A DNA stretch of 5,047 nucleotides. It comes from Nitratifractor sp. Its GTDB lineage: Bacteria; Campylobacterota; Campylobacteria; Campylobacterales; Sulfurovaceae. Both the position numbers and the translations under genes were made by a program. The notes beneath the pieces are model-generated. The model was not told the origin of the DNA. It saw only the letters and a list, made by a program, of their open reading frames with translations, and did not search any database. Positions 1 through 4,643 of the stretch are shown here, piece by piece (positions within the stretch are counted from its first letter, which is position 1; each line of letters opens with the position of its first letter). The DNA is taken from assembly GCA_015490055.1 (NCBI GenBank), contig WFYP01000131.1, positions 1 through 5,047 on the forward strand, written 5' to 3'.

Positions 1-65
1 ATATTATGCAAACTCAATATTAAAAAAAGCACAACAATAAAAAAAGCTCTATGAATTTTTAGCAT
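1..65 (-). CDS. Partial secreted or membrane protein, next gene of the metal-uptake operon (5' end only)
   Basis: Only the first 21 codons are present; the gene runs off the left edge. An ATG at 65-63 opens a frame different from the upstream gene and stays open to base 1. The peptide begins MLKIHR and continues as an uninterrupted hydrophobic run (AFFIVVLFLILSL, then HN), the layout of a signal peptide or N-terminal anchor. A good Shine-Dalgarno sequence (AAAGG, 76-72) sits 6 bases before the ATG, and the gene overlaps the end of the small partner gene by 17 bases, so it is very likely translated in the same operon. In bacterial nickel/cobalt ECF operons an exported accessory protein such as NikL or NikK often occurs here; that identity is a guess from position and the N terminus. 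The other two frames hit stops within the visible bases. Confidence 0.6.
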   Translation of the reverse strand, partial: MLKIHRAFFIVVLFLILSLHN

Positions 66-342
66 TAAAAACCTTTGTTAAAATATAGAAAAATATATAA
101 ATTATAACCACACCAATTATTGCACTTAGATAATAGCTACTAATATCACCCAAAGATGAAATAGAGTAATCTTTTATAGGGACATTAAGTTCTTTTGTAT
201 TCTCAATTCCTTTAGGAATAAAACCAAGAGTTTTTTGATAATACTCTTTACTCCATTCGCCCCAAGCTGGTGCATTAGTTAATAAACCAAGCGGTATAAG
301 AGATGTTAAAATTATTAAAATTATATAAACTCTTTTTTTCAA
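49..342 (-). CDS. NikN/CbiN-like small subunit of an ECF metal transporter (PDGLE-type)
   Basis: A 97-residue protein with a short basic N terminus, a first membrane span (about 5-24), a periplasmic loop and a second span (about 68-90). The loop begins NAPAWGEW (23-30), contains LGFIPKGIE (39-47) and ends PIKDYSISSLGD (55-66) directly before span 2. That is the layout of PDGLE-domain proteins, which accompany CbiM/NikM permeases and stabilise or activate the metal-binding subunit in the inner membrane. The start codon is TTG (342-340); its TG is shared with the TGA stop of the permease gene (overlap TTGA). A GGAG ribosome binding site (354-351) lies 8 bases upstream inside the permease gene, which supports the TTG and implies translational coupling. 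The canonical PDGLE letters are not present, so family membership rests on topology, the loop motifs and the neighbour. Confidence 0.72.
   Translation of the reverse strand: MKKRVYIILIILTSLIPLGLLTNAPAWGEWSKEYYQKTLGFIPKGIENTKELNVPIKDYSISSLGDISSYYLSAIIGVVIIYIFFYILTKVFNAKNS
72..76 (-). promoter_or_regulatory. Ribosome binding site of the partial gene at the left edge
   Basis: AAAGG read on the minus strand, six bases before the ATG at 65-63 and inside the coding region of the small subunit. It decides the start of the truncated gene, because no in-frame ATG follows before the window ends. Confidence 0.55.
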
Positions 343-980
343 TTTATAAACTCCATATTTTTATTTTTAACATAATTATAAATTAAACCTGTAAAAATTG
401 CCTCCACAACTCCAAAAAATAACATATGTGCTCCAACTAAGGCTAGAATTGTAGTTTTTAATCCAAAAGGAAAATATAAAGGCATTCCATTTTTAGTCCA
501 AAATATTGGTTCTATTCCTAATAATATTGCTGCTAATAAAGAAGAAGCCACTATCCCAGCCCATCCAGCAAGATATGGAGCAAATTTATACTTTTTAAAA
601 GCTTCAAAAATATAATAACCAACAAAAGAACCTACAAAGCCCATAGTAAGTGCATTGGTGGCAAATGTACTAATTCCACCATCTCCAAAAATAATTGCCT
701 GAATTAAAAGAACAACAGAGATAGAAATAAATGCTATCCAAGGATTAAAAAGTATAGCTATCAATACAGCACCTACCGCATGACCACTCGTACCTCCAGG
801 AATTGGGATATTTAACATCATAATAATAAAACTCATAGCACTTAAGACTCCAATAAGAGGTAAAGTCTCTTCATTTAATGTAGTTTTTAATTTTTTAAAC
901 CCATATATCCACAAAGGCAAAGCAATGGTATAAGTAACAATTACAACTGTTGGTGATAAATAACCATCTGGAATATGCAT
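339..980 (-). CDS. nikM: CbiM/NikM-family substrate-binding permease of an ECF nickel/cobalt transporter
   Basis: A 213-residue polytopic membrane protein (six or seven spans). It begins MHIPDGYLSP, the hallmark CbiM/NikM N terminus in which Met1 and His2 insert into the protein and bind the metal. The third known ligand, His67 of crystallised NikM, is present at residue 67 in the motif PGGTSGHAVG (61-70). Further family landmarks are FNPWIAF (78-84), IFGDGGIS (97-104) and NALTMGFVG (108-116). The family captures Ni2+ or Co2+ in the inner membrane and works with a small partner, a CbiQ/NikQ-type transmembrane protein and a CbiO/NikO ATPase; only the small partner is in the window. The ATG at 980 has an AAAAAGG ribosome binding site seven bases upstream (994-988). 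Sequence alone does not separate nickel from cobalt; I favour nickel because hypF is nearby and no cobalamin gene is visible. The symbol is therefore tentative (cbiM is the alternative). Confidence 0.88.
   Translation of the reverse strand: MHIPDGYLSPTVVIVTYTIALPLWIYGFKKLKTTLNEETLPLIGVLSAMSFIIMMLNIPIPGGTSGHAVGAVLIAILFNPWIAFISISVVLLIQAIIFGDGGISTFATNALTMGFVGSFVGYYIFEAFKKYKFAPYLAGWAGIVASSLLAAILLGIEPIFWTKNGMPLYFPFGLKTTILALVGAHMLFFGVVEAIFTGLIYNYVKNKNMEFIN
351..354 (-). promoter_or_regulatory. Ribosome binding site deciding a TTG start
   Basis: GGAG on the minus strand, eight bases upstream of TTG 342-340 and within the last codons of the permease gene. No ATG lies at a comparable position in this frame, and the next residues (KKR, then a hydrophobic span) make a sensible membrane-protein N terminus, so the TTG is the probable start. 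Confidence 0.6.
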
Positions 981-995
981 ATATATACCTTTTTG

Positions 996-1009
996 AATGA
1001 ATATTCATT
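996..1009. promoter_or_regulatory. Perfect 14-base palindrome, candidate operator of the metal-uptake operon
   Basis: AATGAATATTCATT is its own reverse complement. It lies 16 bases upstream of the nikM ATG, right before the ribosome binding site and just downstream of a possible -10 box, a position where a bound repressor would block transcription. It does not match the Helicobacter pylori NikR consensus (TATWATT, 11 bases, AATWATA), so no regulator is named. AT-rich palindromes also occur by chance. Confidence 0.35.
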
Positions 1010-1077
1010 ATTGTATTACTTTTATTTTAATATAAAATTAAAATTTTCATTTCTACTATAATTTAGGAACCAAATAG

Positions 1078-1083
1078 TATAAT
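1078..1083 (+). promoter_or_regulatory. -10 box of the transposase-like gene
   Basis: An exact TATAAT lies six bases before the ATG at 1090. A start of transcription about six or seven bases downstream would coincide with the A of the ATG, giving a leaderless or nearly leaderless mRNA. This agrees with the absence of a Shine-Dalgarno sequence in the 20 bases before the ATG. An alternative TATAAT at 1057-1062 would give a leader of about 20 bases, still without a ribosome binding site next to the ATG. Confidence 0.4.
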
Positions 1084-1089
1084 ATCTCT

Positions 1090-1698
1090 ATGAACTGCCC
1101 ATATTGTAACAATACAAAAATTTATAACCTTGCTAATGCTCAAAAAAAGTGTGCTAGATGTAGGCGTAAATTCTCTGCTAAAAAGATAATTAAAAGAGAA
1201 CATTTGTGGGAGTGCTTTAAAAATGGAGTTAATGCAACAATTTGTGCTAAACGCCAAAAGATGCATATAGCAACTGTACTCAAACACTATATGAACTTTA
1301 GAAAAGAGTTAGCAGTACTTGCAGATAGAGAGTATAACCAAAACAACCACAAAGTAACAGGATACGACGAATATCTTTATCTGCCAATAAGCCTAAAAGT
1401 AGAAGAGAATATAGATAAACTCCAACACTTCTTAACACTCTCTTACGAAGATAGAGTCTATAATATAATGATGCCTTCAATTAAAAAATATGGCTCGAAT
1501 CCAGATAAACTACTACTCAAATACCTACAATTTAATAGAGTATCCAAAATCTCCACCGCCCAAAACACGATAACAAACTTTTGGGACTATTTCGAAGAGT
1601 TTATCTTGCAATACAAGGGTATAAATAGTGAAAACTTTATATACTATCTTAAAGAAGCAGAGTGGAGGTTTAATTTTGAGTTAAGAGTTAAGAAGTAA
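1090..1698 (+). CDS. Short IS1595/ISXO2-like transposase-derived protein, probably catalytically inactive
   Basis: A 202-residue soluble protein. Residues 1-30 form a zinc ribbon (C3-P-Y-C6 and C21-A-R-C24), the N-terminal module of IS1595/ISXO2-type transposases. Residues about 37-75 look like a helix-turn-helix. A reduced core follows: GYDEYLYL (91-98) aligns by eye with the first-acid motif of the family (V-D-E-x-Y-F). NTITNFWDYF (159-168) followed by YKGI (175-178) and FIYYLKEAEWRFN (183-195) match its C-terminal N-x-I-E-x-F-W ... E-x-x-x-R-x-N block. Thr162 stands where the catalytic Glu is expected, and the middle stretch carrying the second Asp is shortened with no clear equivalent. 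Active family members are usually about 300 residues. The protein may therefore bind DNA without transposing it. The last residues (LRVKK) are encoded by a dispersed repeat. M1 is the only sensible start because the zinc ribbon begins at residue 3. The family call is by memory of motifs, not a search. Confidence 0.65.
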   Translation: MNCPYCNNTKIYNLANAQKKCARCRRKFSAKKIIKREHLWECFKNGVNATICAKRQKMHIATVLKHYMNFRKELAVLADREYNQNNHKVTGYDEYLYLPISLKVEENIDKLQHFLTLSYEDRVYNIMMPSIKKYGSNPDKLLLKYLQFNRVSKISTAQNTITNFWDYFEEFILQYKGINSENFIYYLKEAEWRFNFELRVKK

Positions 1699-1712
1699 GA
1701 GTTAAGAATGAA
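1678..1712 (+). repeat. Dispersed 35-base repeat, copy A
   Basis: This stretch starts GAGTTAAGAGTTAAGAAGTA and ends TTAAGAATGAA. It aligns without gaps to copies at 3345-3379 (29 of 35 identical) and, on the other strand, 3664-3630 (29 of 35 identical). It covers the last six sense codons and the stop of the transposase-like gene. A partial inverted copy follows at 1721-1749, so the locus is a head-to-head pair of repeats. Confidence 0.75.
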
Positions 1713-1734
1713 CAAAAATAATTCTTAACTCTTA
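1696..1734. terminator. 14-bp hairpin starting at the stop codon, possible terminator
   Basis: Bases 1696-1709 (TAAGAGTTAAGAAT) are perfectly complementary to 1721-1734, with an 11-base loop. The stem begins exactly at the TAA stop of the plus-strand gene and is formed by repeat copy A and its inverted partner. It lies between convergent genes, where a bidirectional terminator would be expected. The stem is AT-rich and no long U run follows on either strand, so terminator function is uncertain; the hairpin may simply be a by-product of the repeat pair. Confidence 0.35.
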
Positions 1735-1749
1735 ATTCTTCATTCTTAA
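1721..1749 (-). repeat. Partial inverted copy of the dispersed repeat
   Basis: Read on the minus strand this stretch is TTAAGAATGAAGAATTAAGA followed by GTTAAGAAT, built from the same GAATTAAGAGTTAAGA units as the 35-base repeat. It forms the right arm of the hairpin with copy A. The last four bases (TTAA, 1746-1749) became the target site of the adjacent MITE. Confidence 0.55.
1746..1749. repeat. Left target-site duplication of the MITE (TTAA)
   Basis: TTAA directly abuts the outer end of the left terminal inverted repeat and is matched by TTAA at 2015-2018 directly outside the right one. Confidence 0.65.
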
Positions 1750-2014
1750 GGGCACCTCTAACAATAGGTGATACTCACAACATCTCTAGCTTTTCTCTAG
1801 GCTAGGCACATCTTTGATGTACTAGCAGGGCTAATACGAAAAGATGTAACGACGCATAAAGGAAAGCTAGAGATGCCCTTCGGGTGGGCAATGCAAACGC
1901 AATCTTGCACAAGATATTTAAGTCATCTTAGCTTAGGCTAGGATTCATAAATCTCTTGCACAATCTTACATTTGCATTACCCATTGTGGGTATTAACTAT
2001 TATTAGAGGTGCCC
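1750..2014. mobile_element. 265-base non-autonomous element (MITE) with terminal inverted repeats
   Basis: The ends are GGGCACCTCTAACAATAG (1750-1767) and the reverse complement of 1997-2014, identical over 18 bases except one (C/T). Weaker pairing continues to 1780 and 1984 (10 of the next 13 match). TTAA flanks both sides as a target duplication. No coding frame is evident. The ends and the 4-base YTAR-type target resemble IS5-family elements, so a full-length IS5-like copy elsewhere would be the mobilising partner; that is inference. The interior is highly structured: a 13-bp perfect stem (1781-1793 with 1863-1875) enclosing a smaller hairpin (1801-1826), a CCCTTCGGG turn (1876-1884), and a long imperfect arm (1885-1917 with 1951-1983, 25 of 33 matching). 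Together with the hairpin at 1696-1734 it fills the intergenic space, where no gene is seen. Confidence 0.75.
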
Positions 2015-2018
2015 TTAA
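2015..2018. repeat. Right target-site duplication of the MITE (TTAA), containing the hypF stop codon
   Basis: TTAA next to the right terminal repeat. Three of its bases (2015-2017) are the TAA stop of hypF on the minus strand. Removing the element and one TTAA leaves the same stop, so the insertion did not change the protein. Confidence 0.65.
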
Positions 2019-4222
2019 TTAAATGACGCTGTTTGCCCTAAAGCAATTCCGCCATCGTTTGGTGGAATTTTGTTTGGTATATAGACATTAGGGAAACGCT
2101 CTATGAGTAGTTCTAGTAAAACTCTATTTTGGAACACTCCGCCACTTGCTACTAGAGGTAAATGGGTATAGTTTTTGTAAACCGTGGCTATTATTTCTAT
2201 TAAGGTATTAAAAAATTTAGATACTGCTTTTATAGTTGATTGCTCTTTTATTATTGCTTTTATAAGTGGGCGTATATCTATTTTGCCATCTTTATATTCA
2301 AATTGGTAGCTAGATTTTTCTTTTTTATCATACAACTCTTCTAGCATTAAGCCACTCTCGCCCTCGTAGATTACTACTTGATTAACTCCAACAAGTGAAG
2401 CAATACCATCAAAAAGTCGCCCAGCAGATGAGCTAAGCGGTGCATTAAGCCCCTTTTGCCAAGCAATATAGAGTGCATTTAACTCTGTTTGGCTAAAGGC
2501 TTTTATTGTTGGTATATCTAGCTCTAAAGCCTCTTTACCAAAGCACTTAAAAAGCAAACTTAAAGCCACACGGCGAGGCTCTTTTATTGCCTTTTCGCCA
2601 CCTATTAACTTAAAATACTCAATATGTGCCACCCTCTCAAAGCCCTTATAGTCGCAAACTAAAAACTCTCCACCCCATAAGTTGCCATCGCTTCCTAAAC
2701 CTGTGCCATCAAAAGCAACGCCAAAGACTTTAGAGCTTATTGAGTGTTCTACCATTACCCCTAAAATATGTGCAAAGTGGTGTTGCACTGCTTTTAACTC
2801 TACATTTTTAAACTCTTTTGCAACCTTTGTACTCTCATAATTTGGGTGCAAATCGTGGGCAACAGTTTCTGGCTTAAAGTCGTATATTCTCAAGAGTGTC
2901 TCAATATTCTTTTTATAATACTCAACAGAGCCAATACTATCTAAATCACCAATATGTGGAGAGAGTATCACCTCTTTGTTAAAACCTATAGCCACCGTAC
3001 TCTTTTGGTTTGCCCCAAGGGCTAGAGTCTTTTGCTTTAACTTAAATGGCAATTTTATACTTACAGGTGTATAGCCTCTTGCCCTTCTAAGAGTTATAAC
3101 CCTATCTTTAACAACCATTAGTACCGAATCATCACACCCGTTTACAATATTTCGATTATGCTCTAAAACCCCATCGTAAACATTTTCTAACTTCTCTAAA
3201 CTCTCAATATTTGTACAAATTGGCTCATCTGTAATATTTGCACTTGTAGCAACAATCGGGCGGTTTAACTCTTTTAAAATAAGTAGATGCAAAGGTGTAT
3301 AAGGCAAAAAGAGTCCAATTTTGCTAATATTTGGTGCAACTAATGAATTAAGAGTTAAAAGTGAAGAGTTAAGAATGACAATAGGTCTCTCTTTAGAAGT
3401 TAATAGCTCCTCTTCCTTTTTAAAAATATTAGCTAACTCTTTAGCCATCTCTATATCTTTAACCATTATAGCAAAAGGTTTAGTAGGCCTATTTTTCCTC
3501 TCTCTAAGTTTGGCTATAGCTTCAGAATTAGTAGCATCACAAACCAAATGATACCCACCAACCCCCTTTATTGCTAAAATACCTCCACCTCTTAAAAGCT
3601 CAACAGCCCCAGAAATAGCCTCCACCCCACTAACTCTTAACTCTTCACTCTTAACTCTTAACTCTAATCTCGGTCCGCACTCAAAGCATCCAATAGGCTG
3701 AGCATGATACCTTCTATCAAGCGGATTACTATATTCAGCTTCGCATTTCTTACACATCTTAAAAAAATGCATAGAAGTATTGATTCTATCGTAAGGCAGT
3801 TTTTCTATTATAGAGTAGCGAACCCCACAATTTGTACAAGTAATAAATGGGTAGAGGTAACGGCGATTATTTGGGTCAAATAACTCTTTTTCACACTCTT
3901 TACATATAGATATATCTGGTGGCAAAAGTGCAACTTTACTCTTACTCTCTTTTGTCTTAACAATTTTAAAACTACTAAATTTTTGAGGCTCTGCCTCTAT
4001 AATCTCGATAGAGTCAATCTTAGCAAGTGGCGGAAGCTTAAGTTTAAGCTCCTCTATAAAAAGCTCTAACTCCTCTTTAGTAGCATTCAAAGTAATCTCA
4101 ACACCCAAAGAGTTATTTAACACTTCTCCAAAAAGCTTATACTTAGTAGCTAGCTGATAAACAAAAGGTCTAAATCCAACCCCTTGTACTGTACCTTTTA
4201 GTACTATTTTATAAGTTTTCAT
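2015..4222 (-). CDS. hypF: HypF, [NiFe]-hydrogenase maturation carbamoyltransferase
   Basis: A 735-residue cytosolic enzyme, close to the usual 750. It uses carbamoyl phosphate and ATP to transfer a carbamoyl group to the C-terminal Cys of HypE, the source of the CN ligands of the [NiFe] active site. All domains are present: acylphosphatase (1-90; VQGVGFRPF 12-20 with Arg18, Asn36/37), a zinc-finger region with four CxxC pairs (C107/C110, C129/C132, C157/C160, C179/C182), a YrdC-like domain (about 200-385; KPFAIMV 248-254, TSANITDEP 326-334), and a Kae1-like domain (about 395-735; HHFAH 481-485, FDGTGLGSDGNLWGGEF 504-520, SGGVFQNR 693-700, PPNDGGIALGQ 720-730). Two stretches, about 187-198 and 282-293, are encoded by an inserted dispersed repeat; both fall in loops that vary in the family, and no motif is broken. 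The ATG overlaps the preceding stop (TAATG) with only a weak Shine-Dalgarno (AAAGAAG), so translation is probably coupled. Confidence 0.97.
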   Translation of the reverse strand: MKTYKIVLKGTVQGVGFRPFVYQLATKYKLFGEVLNNSLGVEITLNATKEELELFIEELKLKLPPLAKIDSIEIIEAEPQKFSSFKIVKTKESKSKVALLPPDISICKECEKELFDPNNRRYLYPFITCTNCGVRYSIIEKLPYDRINTSMHFFKMCKKCEAEYSNPLDRRYHAQPIGCFECGPRLELRVKSEELRVSGVEAISGAVELLRGGGILAIKGVGGYHLVCDATNSEAIAKLRERKNRPTKPFAIMVKDIEMAKELANIFKKEEELLTSKERPIVILNSSLLTLNSLVAPNISKIGLFLPYTPLHLLILKELNRPIVATSANITDEPICTNIESLEKLENVYDGVLEHNRNIVNGCDDSVLMVVKDRVITLRRARGYTPVSIKLPFKLKQKTLALGANQKSTVAIGFNKEVILSPHIGDLDSIGSVEYYKKNIETLLRIYDFKPETVAHDLHPNYESTKVAKEFKNVELKAVQHHFAHILGVMVEHSISSKVFGVAFDGTGLGSDGNLWGGEFLVCDYKGFERVAHIEYFKLIGGEKAIKEPRRVALSLLFKCFGKEALELDIPTIKAFSQTELNALYIAWQKGLNAPLSSSAGRLFDGIASLVGVNQVVIYEGESGLMLEELYDKKEKSSYQFEYKDGKIDIRPLIKAIIKEQSTIKAVSKFFNTLIEIIATVYKNYTHLPLVASGGVFQNRVLLELLIERFPNVYIPNKIPPNDGGIALGQTASFN
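3345..3379 (+). repeat. Dispersed 35-base repeat, copy B, inside hypF
   Basis: Read on the plus strand this copy starts GAATTAAGAGTTAAAAGTGA and ends TTAAGAATGAC. It matches copy A at 29 and copy C at 30 of 35 positions. It lies antisense to hypF and is read in the gene as VILNSSLLTLNS (residues 282-293), between RPIV and VAPN of the YrdC-like domain. Related HypF proteins have a short variable loop there. Confidence 0.72.
3630..3664 (-). repeat. Dispersed 35-base repeat, copy C, inside hypF
   Basis: Read on the minus strand this copy starts GAGTTAAGAGTTAAGAGTGA and ends TTAAGAGTTAG. It is in the sense orientation of hypF and encodes ELRVKSEELRVS (residues 187-198), right after the last zinc-finger cysteine pair (C179/C182) and before the YrdC-like domain. 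Within the gene it is inverted relative to copy B, about 250 bases away. Peptides of this ELRVKSEELRV type recur in bacterial genomes as products of short dispersed repeats. Confidence 0.75.
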
Positions 4223-4641
4223 TAAACAGTAACTTCTTTAATATTAGTATCGATAAATAGCTGAATATTATGTTTTCTCTTAAACTCTTTTTTTAAATTT
4301 TGAGCAGATGTAGAACTTTTAGGAACTCTTGAAGCAACAATATAACACTCTCTTTTTATATCTTTATGAATTAATTTACAGTGCGCAACAGTTGCGGTTA
4401 GCTGTTTTATTGCATGCTCTATATTTTTGCCTTTTAATTCCACATAAAAAACTTTAATAATATTGTTGTTATCTATTATTTCAAATAAATAATCGCACTT
4501 TAAACCACTTGTTATATAACAACCATCTACTTGAACTCTATTTATTGATAGAGCAGAGCTATTATCTATTGTAAACTTTCTTCTGTTTTCACTAACCGTA
4601 ACAATTTTATTTGTAGTTAAACTATTGCAAGGTGTAATCAT
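4222..4641 (-). CDS. Small PD-(D/E)xK-like nuclease-fold protein, partner of the upstream ATPase
   Basis: A 139-residue soluble protein without signal peptide or membrane span. The central part reads VQVDGCYI (36-43), KCDYLFEI (48-55), VFYVELKG (64-71), then an acidic/amide helix HAIKQL (76-81). Asp50, Glu68-Leu-Lys70 and Gln80 fit the D ... ExK (with a following Gln) arrangement of PD-(D/E)xK phosphodiesterases, with Glu18 as a possible helix-1 acid. YIVASRVPK (100-108) would be a later core strand. Known members cut DNA or RNA with divalent metal; here the activity and target are inferred. The gene starts 2 bases after the stop of the ATPase gene and its stop overlaps the hypF start by one base, so all three genes are probably one transcript. 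The ATG at 4641 has only a weak GGA-type ribosome binding site, consistent with coupling. I do not recognise a named family; small proteins of this kind beside ABC-type ATPases are typical of defence modules. Confidence 0.6.
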   Translation of the reverse strand: MITPCNSLTTNKIVTVSENRRKFTIDNSSALSINRVQVDGCYITSGLKCDYLFEIIDNNNIIKVFYVELKGKNIEHAIKQLTATVAHCKLIHKDIKRECYIVASRVPKSSTSAQNLKKEFKRKHNIQLFIDTNIKEVTV

Positions 4642-4643
4642 TG

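Larger units (their letters stand above)
981..1089. promoter_or_regulatory. Divergent promoter region between nikM and the transposase-like gene
   Basis: These 109 very AT-rich bases separate two divergent genes and must hold both promoters unless one lies inside a gene. On the plus strand two exact TATAAT boxes occur (1057-1062 and 1078-1083). On the minus strand TACAAT (1015-1010) is a possible -10, which would place the transcription start of nikM near the palindrome at 996-1009. No convincing -35 box is seen for any of them, which is usual for housekeeping promoters of Campylobacterota. A second, weaker inverted repeat (TTTTAAT at 1025-1031, ATTAAAA at 1037-1043) may be chance in such AT-rich sequence. 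Confidence 0.5.

Noticed and set aside
1063..1287. Minus-strand open frame of 74 codons
   Set aside because: It lies opposite the zinc-ribbon and helix-turn-helix part of the plus-strand gene, has no recognisable motif or ribosome binding site, and is explained as a shadow.
1298..1480. Minus-strand open frame of 60 codons rich in Leu, Tyr and Arg
   Set aside because: It is antisense to the core of the plus-strand gene, where codon bias creates Leu-rich shadows; no supporting start signal.
1678..1749. Short CRISPR-like or tandem repeat array
   Set aside because: There are only two head-to-head partial units with no unique spacers of regular length; the pattern is a dispersed repeat pair.
1050..1780. 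A complete IS1595-type insertion sequence around the transposase-like gene
   Set aside because: No inverted repeats were found just outside 1090-1698, and the TTAA-flanked terminal repeats at 1750 and 2014 enclose only the non-coding element, not this gene.
1781..1983. Riboswitch, self-cleaving ribozyme or tRNA-like RNA inside the structured element
   Set aside because: The stems are real, but I could not match a hammerhead core, a cobalamin or nickel riboswitch core or a tRNA cloverleaf, and the element lies downstream of both convergent genes. The MITE explanation fits its ends better.
3321..3551. Plus-strand open frame of 76 codons containing ELRVKSEELR
   Set aside because: It is antisense to hypF, whose conserved domains cover this stretch. 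The ELRVKSEELR peptide comes from the inserted repeat being open on both strands, not from a gene.
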